Below are positions 25,051-33,414 of a stretch of 35,423 nucleotides of DNA, in pieces. The position numbers and the translations under genes are program-made. Source of the stretch: an uncultured Collinsella sp. (lineage in GTDB: Bacteria > Actinomycetota > Coriobacteriia > Coriobacteriales > Coriobacteriaceae); assembly GCA_902470345.1 (NCBI GenBank), contig CABRGB010000015.1:1-35423 (forward strand), in the 5' to 3' direction. The first letter of the stretch is position 1; each line of letters opens with the position of its first letter. Under the pieces are notes generated by a model. The model did not search any database. It saw only the letters and a program-made list of their open reading frames with translations, and was not told where the DNA came from.

Positions 25051-25123
25051 AAAATGAGACACGCCGTTGGCGAAAATGAGACACGTGATATCGGGCATCG
25101 GATGTATCATTTGCAAAAATGAG
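25051..25123 (+). repeat. Direct repeats of AAAATGAGACAC upstream of the large surface protein
   Basis: AAAATGAGACACG occurs at 25051 and 25073 (22-bp step). A partial copy, AAAATGAG, is at 25116, about two steps later. They lie directly upstream of the surface-protein start and could be regulatory. Confidence 0.55.
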
Positions 25124-25154
25124 TCCACTCCACTCGAATAAAGCGAGGTCCCTC

Positions 25155-28100
25155 ATGTACGTTCCACACCCCCGTATCCGTAGGCTGTCGAAAATCCCGC
25201 TTGTTGGGACGGCGGCGCTTGCTGCGTTGATCGCCACGAGCGTCGCCTGCTTCACGGCCACGCCCCAGGTTGCCCAGGCGGCAGACGCGCCCGCAATCAC
25301 CGATATGACCGAGCAGGATTATCAAGCCCTGGGTCTGGGCACGAGCGAGGACATTCCGGCCGATACCGTTGGCCCCTATTCCACTGATACCCCCACGACG
25401 TTTGCCACGCGCAGCGAGGTCTATATGGCAGCTAACGGTAGCCATGGCAATCGCTACACTCTGCGCGACAAGCTCGAGAACGTCGAGCGCGGTGACATTG
25501 GCGGCAGCAGCAAACTCACCGATGGCTATGGAAGTGTGTGGGGCGCCGCAAAGTTCTGGCAAAACGTCAACAACTTCGATACGAACAGCGATCTCTACAA
25601 GCATAGCGACTACGGTGGCGGCACCTGGTCGTACCTAAGCAACAATGAGTCCTCAACAGTACTCGCCAACGACAACAACGGTTTCTCGGGCATTCACGCC
25701 ACGAGTGTTGAGTTCTGCAGCGACGCCAGCACGGGCAAAAAGAGCCGCGTTGCCGAGCTCCGTGCCTACGGCCAGTTCCTCCACGACGATTGACGGCAAG
25801 TCATACGCCGGAAAGGTTGAGCTGGTCCTCTACTCGTTTAGCAACGGGCGTACGCGCACTCTCGACACACACCTGCCGGTGACGGTCAACACTAATATGA
25901 TGTACGAAGGCCGTTTTAAGTACCTGGATGCCGGTTACCTGCAAGAGCACGACGCCGTCTTTGATGTCGAGGCGGGCGATGTCGATGGCGACGGCGTCGA
26001 CGAGCTTTTTGTCTACGCGGGCTGCTATGTCGACGAGAACGGCGTGCGCAAGGCTGTAGTCGACATGTATGACTTGGAGGGCGGCAACTGGAAGCAAAGC
26101 GTCGTCAAGATCGATGCCGGTAACGCCGCGGACTACACCACGCACAACAAGGGCGGGAACGACTCCTGGACGCAGCTTCAGTCAGCTCCTGTCGTTTCGC
26201 TAGCGGCCGGCGACCTCGATCGCGATTTTTGCGATGACCTCGCCATCGTGGTCTCGGCACCCTACGGCAAGAAGAATATTGATAAGTCGACGCATTGCGA
26301 GCTGTTTTCGTGGGACGCATCCAAGGGTGCGCTCGTCCATGTCGATGCTCTGGGCGACGCGGGCGCAATCTCCCTCTCCGCGAACGGCAAGACCATGGTC
26401 GCTGCGAATGCGACGTTCGGCACGTTTGCCGCCTACGATGAAGAAGGAAAGAAGACGGGTGAAACCGTCACGGGCCTTATTCTTGCGGGCTATGACTGGC
26501 AACGCAGCGCTTTTGATTACGGCGCTTCTGACGGCAGCAAGGGGCTGTACGGCGCGCTGTACCGCTACGCGTATTTTGACTCGGAGTCTGGCGAGTTCAA
26601 GCTTTCCGATTGTAAGGAATACAGAGACGGGCTCCTCGCCTCCTATGGGCTGATGCATGTGCCCAACAGCGCATGGAAGGATAGCGCTCAGGATAAGCGC
26701 TATCCGTGCACCTTGGCGCCTATTGCCCTTGCCACTGCCAACCTTGACGGCCTGTCCGAGCAGCTGGCGGTCGACGAGGTGCTCGTGGGCGGCGATGTGT
26801 TCCGCGACTTTGCCTGCAACACGGCACAGAGCGGGGCTCAGGGCTTGGGGTCCATGGTCGGAACCATGAGCATGAGCGGTCAGCAATACAACAGCAGCAA
26901 CAAGCATGACCACAAGGGTATAGAGCAGGTGTGGATCAGCGACGTCAAGGCGGGCAGCGTCTCGGGTTCGGACCGCTATAACGAGAGCTTTATCGCCGTG
27001 GTGGGCAAGCACCGCGACGAGGACCTGCGCAAGAACGATGACTACTATTGGATGACCGCCTCGCATTTTTCGCTCGACGAGAACGGAAAGGTGCGCCGCG
27101 GCGAGGAGCAGGTGATTAGCGAGAGCAACCGTCGCGGCACTACCTACGGCACATTTATCTCGCTCGCGCTGCCCGATGTCGACAACGACAGCGTCAAGAT
27201 CACGTACAAGGACCGCTACAAGGTCTATACCAACCCGCGCATGCTTGCCGTGCTGCAGGATGCGCCCTATGTTGAGGATCTGGAGCAGGCATACGGCTAT
27301 CTGGTGTTGGGCGGCACGTCATACGGAGAGGAAAAGGGCACGGGGACATCCCAGGGCTATACCATTGGCGCCGAGTTGGGCGTTGCCGTCGAGGTGCAGA
27401 CCGGTCCGCCCCTGGTCGCGATGAATGCTTCAGTCGATTTTGCCGCCGAGGGATGCTATGACTACCGGAGCGAGCGCACGGTCAGCGCAAGCGTAAGCTA
27501 TGAGTCGCATGCCGGCGAGGGTGACAAGGCCGTGCTCTACACGATTCCGATGGTCTATTACGAGTATGAGATCGAAAATGAGGAAACTGGTGGCAAGGGC
27601 GTGATGGCGGCGCCCGTGTCGCTCGGCGCGCAGACCTCGGTCGTTAATGTCGAGGCCTATGACCGCATTGCCAAACAGCACAATATGACGCCGCTCAGCT
27701 ACTTTTTGACCAACCGGTCGGGAGAACCCGGAACCTATCAAACGACGCTCAACGGCGAGACTCCCGTTGGGGATTCCTTTGGCCTGGGCAAGCCTGGCGT
27801 AACGCGCGCCTACACGCACGATGGGTTTAACGGCGCCGCCGCGCAGTCGGGGGCGAGCATTGAGCAGACCATCGAAGTCGAGGAGGGCAAGGAGCAGGAG
27901 CTCGAGCTCGGCTTGACGCTGAACGGCAGCGTTGTCATGGGCGCGAAGCTCGCAAAGCACGAGTTGTTTGGCGGCCTGTGCTTTGGTGCCAACGCCGGCT
28001 TTACTACGGGTAACTCCTCGAGTGAATCGACCGAATACGGCGGCACCGTCGACAACCTGCCCGAGGCCGCGCAGGGCAAGTACGGTTTTGTGTGGCGTCT

Positions 28101-29241
28101 GGGCGTCAACGCGGTGGATGTCGACAAGTTCGAGGCAGACTCGGGCGACAAGCTCGGCACCAAGGACACCGACCAGTTCTGGATCGTGGGCTATGACGTT
28201 AAGGACGTCGAGATGCCCGACGCGCCGGCTGTGACGGGCTTTACGGCAAACGCCGTCGATTCGACCAGCGTTACGTTTAGCTGGGACGATGTACTCGCAA
28301 ACAAGAGTGGCTTTAGCTACGGCGTGGGCATGCTGCAGAGCAATGCGGCGGATGCGGTCGTCAATAGCTGGAAGATTGCCGACAACACGCAGACCTCGCT
28401 TAAGTGGGATGGGCTGTTGCCGAATACGGAGTATCGATTCGCCATCGCCGCCGTTAAGAATGATTCAACGGCCGAAACGGGTATTCGCTCGGCGATCATC
28501 ACGGTCAAGACCATGCCCGATGGCATGACGATGACCGTGAGCGGACCTGCGGCGGATACAGCGGAGAGGTCGGCCCTCGAGTATGACTCTTCGGTCGAGT
28601 GCTCGGCGGGAGACAAGCTGACACTCTCGGCGATCGGCCATGTGACGCAGCGCAATGCCGACGGCAGTGAAACGGAGCTGGCGCCGTCATATATCTGGTA
28701 CCGCAAGGGCCGTGGCGAGACCGCGTTCCAGCGCGTGGGTGCCGATGGCAACCTCCCAGCCGGAACGGCCTCAACGCTTGAGCTTGACCTGACTACAAAC
28801 GATGACGGCGCGCAGTACTACTGCCACGTGGGATACAACAACGTCGGCCTCGATACCGGTGTGACACTGGTGAACATCGCGGCCGAGGAGAAGGCTCCTG
28901 AGACGGTGAACGCCGCTCCGATCCGCACACGCCGCCTGTTCTCGCAGGCAAGCGCGGGCGCCAAGAAGTTCCTGGACCATACCCTGGTGAACACCGCCGG
29001 CCCAACCGATTCCGAAGGCTCAAAGGACCCCGAGACTCCTGAGACCCCGACGAACCCGGACAAGCCCAAGTCCGACAACGGAGCTAAGACCGACACCAAG
29101 GTCAAGACTACGACCACAGCGAAGAACCTCGCAAACACCGGCGACCAAACATTCGCCCTAGTCGCCACCGCAGCAGCAGCGGGAGCAACGCTCGTAGTGA
29201 TAGCCCTCATCATGCTGATCAAGCGCCGCGAGACCCACTAG
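25155..29241 (+). pseudogene. Very large LPXTG-like surface protein with FG-GAP and Fn3 regions, frameshifted
   Basis: Two overlapping frames form one ~1360-residue protein. The first (25155-25793) has a signal peptide (LVGTAALAALIATSVACFTA...AQAADA) and ends at a TGA. The second carries on from about 25780 in the +1 frame (TIDGKSYAGKVELVLYSF) to 29241. Skipping one base at the TGA (25791) rejoins them as HDD-DGKSY. Visible parts are FG-GAP/VCBS-like motifs (GDVDGDGVDELFV near 25972, GDLDRDFCDDLAIV near 26209), a Ser/Thr-rich beta region resembling pore-forming or adhesin folds, a fibronectin III domain near 28225-28515, an Ig-like stretch and the sorting signal LANTGD at 29128-29145 with hydrophobic tail and KRRETH. 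The start at 25155 has a GAGG site. It may be broken, a sequence error, or decoded by frameshifting. Confidence 0.8.
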
Positions 29242-29268
29242 TAGCCAGTCGAACATATCGACAACCCA

Positions 29269-29306
29269 AAAACCCGGGTAGCCAAAAAACAGGCCACCCG
29301 GGTTTT
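29269..29306 (+). terminator. Terminator of the large surface protein
   Basis: AAAACCCGGGT (29269-29279) pairs perfectly with ACCCGGGTTTT (29296-29306), with an extra GCC/GGC pair inside the loop. Confidence 0.75.
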
Positions 29307-29329
29307 CTGTTGAGTGGAGACTCCGCAAG

Positions 29330-29623
29330 CGGAAACTGCATCCCACAATTAGCGCCCGGAACGGGACACATTTTCCGTCAAGCCCTCATCCGGAAAATCC
29401 ATCCCAGTTTGAGCGCCCAGACCGGGACGCACTTTCCCAAAGGGTCCTCAACGGGAAACTGCGTCCCATAATTAGGCCGAGAAATGGGATGAACTTTCCC
29501 AATGAGAGCCAACCGGAAACCACGTCCCAGAATCAGCCCCCAAAGTGGGACGCACTTTCCCAATCGGGTCCCAAGCGGAAACTGCATCCCATTCCAGACA
29601 AGAATTCCGGGACACACTTTCCG
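29330..29623 (+). repeat. Array 2: same alternating 31/62-bp repeat downstream of the surface gene
   Basis: GGGAYGCNNTTTCC-type half-units begin at 29363, 29424, 29486, 29547 and 29609. Inverse half-units lie between them and one precedes them at 29330-29345. The period is 61-62 bp, as in array 1. It is part of a 624-bp gene-free stretch between the convergent surface gene and the LtaS-like gene; the rest holds the surface-gene terminator and the two hairpin elements listed next. Confidence 0.92.
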
Positions 29624-29654
29624 CAAACAAAGAAGGCCACATAGCGTGGCCTTC
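29619..29654 (-). repeat. Partial copy of the element core at the edge of array 2
   Basis: Read on the minus strand, GAAGGCCAC...GTGGCCTTC (29632-29654) is followed by TTTGTTTGCGGAA. The core at 24451-24485 reads the same hairpin followed by TTTGCGTGCGGAA. The variable arms are absent. It directly joins the last half-unit of array 2. Confidence 0.6.
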
Positions 29655-29706
29655 AACTTATATATGTTCGGCGATACACCCAAGACAAGCCACGCCCCAA
29701 CATCAG

Positions 29707-29843
29707 GGCGTCTGTCCAGGCGGAGGCATATAAGGTTCATCGCGAGTTCCGCACGCAAAGAAGGCCACTTAATGTGGCCTTCGTCTTGCGCAGGACTGTC
29801 CGAGCAGGGAACCTTATATGCCTCCGCCTGGACAGACGTTTCA
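29707..29843 (-). repeat. Hairpin element, copy 2, inverted, with different perfect arms
   Basis: On the minus strand this repeats the plan of copy 1: TGAAACGTC (29843-29835), a 22-nt arm (29834-29813), a 78-nt core (29812-29735) that differs from copy 1 only at one small site (GGA for TA), the complementary arm (29734-29713, perfect) and GACGCC. The arms share almost no sequence with those of copy 1. The internal hairpin is at 29760-29782. Confidence 0.87.
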
Positions 29844-29865
29844 GTTGTGGCTCAGCAGCTAGCAG

Positions 29866-32166
29866 CTACTTAATCTTGGTCGTGCCCGGTGCCAGGTTGG
29901 GGTCGGTCTCGTTGGCCTCGGTCTGGAAGTGCTCGGTGTACACGTTCTTGCCGTCGCGGAACATCTCGTAGTACTGCATCTTGGCGTAATCCTCGCGCGC
30001 CTTGGTGGCGGCTGCTGCGGCGGCGTCGTCACCGGTGACGTTGGAGGAGAGCGCCCAGCGCAGGCTGGCGTCCTCGTAGCCGACCGAGTTGATGGCGGGC
30101 AGCGACTCGCGAAGCGTCATGTGCGCTTTCTGGTAGTCGGTCAGCGGTGCACCGATCAGCTGCATCAGCTGGGTGGACAGATAGTTGGTGGACAGGTCGT
30201 CGACCTCGCTCGTCTGGTCGCAGCCGGCAACGTCGTAGTTGGCCCAGATGATGTAGTCGGTCTGCCACAGACGCTCCTGATGCGTGGCGTCGTCCTCGCC
30301 GGTAAACCACTTATCGTTGAACTTGGACGGGAAGAACGGCTGGTGGTCGCCCCAGAACACCACGACCACCTTGCGGTCGAGTTTGCTCAAGGCGTTGAGG
30401 AAGTAACGCAGCGCCTGGTCGGACTGCTCAATGCACGAGACGTACTCGTCAACATCGGAGAGCGTGCCGTCCTCGACGGTCTTGGCGTCCAGATCGGTCG
30501 TGTCGATATTCAGGTGCATCTGCTTGTCGACCGGCAGCAGGCCCGTGTCGTAGCCCGAGTGGTTCTGCATGGTCACGTCGAAGATAAACTGCGGATCGGC
30601 GTTCTGGTCGAGCAGCTCAAGAATCTTGTCGTAGGTCGCCTGGTCGGTCACCATACCGCGCAGGGTGTCGGCTCCCTGGAAGTCGTTGATGGACAGGAAC
30701 TGGTCAAAGCCAAAGTCCTTGTACACGTTCTCGCGGTTCCAGTTGGTCGCGTGGTTGGGGTGCATGGCGGTGGTGGAATATCCGAGCGACTTGAACTGCT
30801 CTGCCAGGTTCCCGGTCGTTTCCATGTTGTAGATGGTGTAGGGGTACACGCCCGAGCCCAGGTTGGCCATGGAGTTGCCGGTCATAAACTCAAACTCGGT
30901 ATTGGCGGTACCGCCGCCGTAGGCGCTCACATAGAGCTTGCCGCGGCTGAGGCAGTCGGACAGGTTCTTAAAGTACTGCGGACCCTCGTAGCCGGCGCGC
31001 ATGTTCTGGTAGATCGACAGATCCGAGAACGTCTCGTTCATGATGGCGATGACCGTGGGCTTCTCGCTGTCGAACTGCTCCTTTGCGGCGGTGCGCTCGT
31101 CACTCTTGGCAGCGTCGGACTTGTCGTAGGTCTTGGCGTACTTTTTGAGCGTGGCCTTGGCATCGTCGACGGAGTAGTCGGCGGGTTTGGGCGGCTTGAT
31201 GGACTGTGCCGCACTAATAAAGGCAGGCAGGTAGCCCTCGCGCCAGTAGCTCTCGAGCGGACGCCAGGTGTAGACGGTGATGCCGAGAGTGTTGTAGTAG
31301 TCGATGAGCGTAACATGCGCGGTCACACCGCCCAGGCACAGCACGGCCACGAGCAGGTTGGTGAGCAGCATGCGCTTGGCGTTGGCGGCGCCCTTCTGAC
31401 GGTGCGGTGCCACCAGGCCGGCGTACTCGCACAGCAGCATGGCGATGGCGGTAAAGCCCATGGACAGCACGCAGAACAGTGAGATCGAGAAGGTGTAGCC
31501 GGTGCCGGCGACCGCGGCGGCGGTGGAGATGGCCGAAAGGTCGCCCGGCTGGATGGGCATGGACTTAAACGTGATAACGAAGAACTCGGCAATGCCCAGG
31601 ATAAAGAGGGCAAAGGCCAGGACCGCGGGGGCTGCGCCGTGGCGCTGGAATAGGAAGAACAAGCCGACCATGAGCGTGGTGATGATGGCCCACTCGAGCA
31701 GGATGCACAGGGGGTAGACCCAGGTAAAGTCGTGGTTGGACGATACCTCCATGCCCAGCAGCGCAAAGACGCCGGCGAGCAGCAGGCACAGGACGGCGGC
31801 GACGAGCGGTTTGCCCACAAAGGCGCCGCGCAAACGAGCGAGCTTGCCGGTGGGGGCGGGCGCATCGGCCGAGGCGAACGCAAAGACGCGCGGGGCGATG
31901 CGGTCGCGGGCGATACTGGCCCAGGCGCAGCCGGTGAGGATGGCATTGGTCAGGATGAGCATCACAAAGGCGAGCGGCTCGTTTTGGGCGACGAGGCCAA
32001 TGGCGCCCCAGACGGTCAAAAAGACCTGGAACAGGCCGAAGGCGACGCTCCACCCAAGAGCGCTTTTGGCAACGGTGCCCGACTGAGCGCGAATGGCCTT
32101 GGCCTCGCGCAAGACAAGGTAGACGGTCGCCGCAAGACCGACGAGCGAGATGGCGGCAGCGAACAT
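29866..32166 (-). CDS. LtaS-like sulfatase-fold membrane enzyme (polyglycerolphosphate or phosphoglycerol transferase)
   Basis: A 766-residue enzyme of the LtaS/alkaline-phosphatase-like family. The N-terminal ~330 residues hold several transmembrane helices. The extracellular catalytic domain follows, with metal and nucleophile motifs: IAIMNETFSDL, Thr420 in GGGTANTEFEFMTG (the expected nucleophile) and VVFWGDHQPF near residue 600. Family members move glycerolphosphate from phosphatidylglycerol onto lipoteichoic acid or onto other glycans. The DNA gives no clue which. The start at 32166 is set by a GAGGAG site; an in-frame GTG at 32181 overlaps that site. It converges on the repeat-flanked surface gene and may modify the same envelope. 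Confidence 0.88.
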   Translation of the reverse strand: MFAAAISLVGLAATVYLVLREAKAIRAQSGTVAKSALGWSVAFGLFQVFLTVWGAIGLVAQNEPLAFVMLILTNAILTGCAWASIARDRIAPRVFAFASADAPAPTGKLARLRGAFVGKPLVAAVLCLLLAGVFALLGMEVSSNHDFTWVYPLCILLEWAIITTLMVGLFFLFQRHGAAPAVLAFALFILGIAEFFVITFKSMPIQPGDLSAISTAAAVAGTGYTFSISLFCVLSMGFTAIAMLLCEYAGLVAPHRQKGAANAKRMLLTNLLVAVLCLGGVTAHVTLIDYYNTLGITVYTWRPLESYWREGYLPAFISAAQSIKPPKPADYSVDDAKATLKKYAKTYDKSDAAKSDERTAAKEQFDSEKPTVIAIMNETFSDLSIYQNMRAGYEGPQYFKNLSDCLSRGKLYVSAYGGGTANTEFEFMTGNSMANLGSGVYPYTIYNMETTGNLAEQFKSLGYSTTAMHPNHATNWNRENVYKDFGFDQFLSINDFQGADTLRGMVTDQATYDKILELLDQNADPQFIFDVTMQNHSGYDTGLLPVDKQMHLNIDTTDLDAKTVEDGTLSDVDEYVSCIEQSDQALRYFLNALSKLDRKVVVVFWGDHQPFFPSKFNDKWFTGEDDATHQERLWQTDYIIWANYDVAGCDQTSEVDDLSTNYLSTQLMQLIGAPLTDYQKAHMTLRESLPAINSVGYEDASLRWALSSNVTGDDAAAAAATKAREDYAKMQYYEMFRDGKNVYTEHFQTEANETDPNLAPGTTKIK

Positions 32167-32379
32167 GCTGAGACTCCTCACAAACTAAAACGTACGAAAG
32201 CGGGGGTTTACCCGATTGTTACCTAAATATGCGCTGCATTTGGGGGCTGCGCACAACAACCAGCCATATTAACGCGCATGTGCGGCGGTGTGGCGCAATG
32301 TAGTGGCGGCGTGCGCGATAATGGACGGGAATTACACGGAAACGTAAAGGCTTCTTAAAGAATTGGCGAGGATAGAGCT

Positions 32380-33255
32380 ATGGGCGAGCAGGTTTGTATG
32401 ACGGGCGCCGAGTACTGCGGCGGAGCTGCGGGCGTGGATGCGAACGGTTATCCGGTCGAGACTACGGGCAATGCGGTGCTGGACATCTTGGAGCATCGCT
32501 CGTCTACGCGTGCCTTCGCGCGTGATGACGACGACCGTCCCGTGGCGGTGACCGACGAGCAGCGGACGGCGATTCTGCATGCGGCGAGTCGTGCGCCGTC
32601 GGCGGGCGCCATGATGATGTATTCCATCGTGAGCATCCGCGAGCAGGCAACGCTCGACCGCCTGGCCGACCTGTGCGACCACCAGCCCATGATCGCCAAG
32701 GCGCCCTGGGCACTTATATTTGTGGTCGATTATGCCAAGTGGATCGATCTGTTTGAGCACGTGGGCTGCTTTGAGCCCGAGTTTGTCGAGCACACGGGCA
32801 AGTCGCCCCGTCGTGCACCGGGTTTGGGCGACTTTGCCATCGCGGCCCAGGACGCCGTGATCGCCGCGCAAAACGCCGTGGTTGCCGCCGAGGCCCTGGG
32901 CCTGGGGAGCTGCTACATCGGCGATGTTATCGAGAATGCCGAGGAAGTTGCCGAGCTGCTCGATCTGCCGCCCTATACCATGCCGCTGTCGATGCTTATC
33001 ATCGGCACGCCCCGTATGGAGCGCCCGGCAATCGCGCACCCCGTGGTGAACCTGGTGCACGAGGAGCGCTACTGCCGCGCCGATGCTGCGACCATGGACG
33101 CGCAGGTGGCCGAGATGGACGCGATGTTCCGTCCGCATGCCCGCGAGGTGGGGGAGCGCGTCGTGGACATCTACACCCGCAAGCACACGAGTCCCTTTAT
33201 GGCCGAGATGAGCCGCTCCATGGAGTGGTGGTTCAAAAACTGGCTCGGAAAATGA
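32380..33255 (+). CDS. Nitroreductase-family protein
   Basis: A 291-residue flavin enzyme of the nitroreductase superfamily. LEHRSSTRAFARD near residue 38 gives the flavin-phosphate arginine motif, RAPSAGAMMMYSIV follows, and AAEALGLGSCYIGDV near 180 is the typical second half. The C-terminal extension (HPREVGERVVDIYTRKHTS region) is longer than in the 175-residue enzyme at 7087-7614 and resembles the NfsA-like branch. The ATG at 32380 has a GAGGA site. It is divergent from the LtaS-like gene over 213 bp and is followed by a palindromic repeat. The substrate is not predictable. Confidence 0.88.
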   Translation: MGEQVCMTGAEYCGGAAGVDANGYPVETTGNAVLDILEHRSSTRAFARDDDDRPVAVTDEQRTAILHAASRAPSAGAMMMYSIVSIREQATLDRLADLCDHQPMIAKAPWALIFVVDYAKWIDLFEHVGCFEPEFVEHTGKSPRRAPGLGDFAIAAQDAVIAAQNAVVAAEALGLGSCYIGDVIENAEEVAELLDLPPYTMPLSMLIIGTPRMERPAIAHPVVNLVHEERYCRADAATMDAQVAEMDAMFRPHAREVGERVVDIYTRKHTSPFMAEMSRSMEWWFKNWLGK

Positions 33256-33256
33256 C

Positions 33257-33291
33257 GAATGTGACAAAGGGACAGTCCCTTTGTCACATTC
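33257..33291. repeat. Perfect 35-bp palindrome of the GACAAAGGGACAG family
   Basis: Two 16-bp arms (33257-33272 and 33276-33291) are exact complements around CAG. There is no T-run on either side, so it is not a normal intrinsic terminator. The centre CAAAGGGACAG...CCTTTG matches the hairpin at 33-73, while the outer arms differ. Confidence 0.85.
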
Positions 33292-33350
33292 CGTATCGCC
33301 GTGGTGGCCTAAAGGCCGTATAAATGTTTATCTAGCTGGGAAAACGGTGC

Positions 33351-33379
33351 CGTGCAAGTGCAGGCCGATTACCTATAAT
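33351..33379 (+). promoter_or_regulatory. Candidate promoter of kup
   Basis: A consensus TATAAT at 33374-33379 lies 35 bp before the start codon. The -35 region (CGTGCA near 33351) is poor. The leader would be only about 30 nt, which leaves no room for a riboswitch. Confidence 0.45.
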
Positions 33380-33414
33380 CCCTTCGAACATTAAAGTTGG
33401 GAGGAAACCGGCTT

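Noticed and set aside
24530..25079. Several 100-170-codon frames through array 1
   Set aside because: They consist of translated copies of the repeat, occur in several frames and on both strands, and lack ribosome sites.
29929..31482. A 517-codon plus-strand frame opposite the LtaS-like gene
   Set aside because: The minus strand has catalytic motifs and a ribosome site. The opposite frame is Val/Gly/His-rich antisense.
33292..33414. Cyclic di-AMP (ydaO) riboswitch before kup
   Set aside because: The likely promoter leaves only about 30 nt of leader, and the conserved ydaO sequences are absent.
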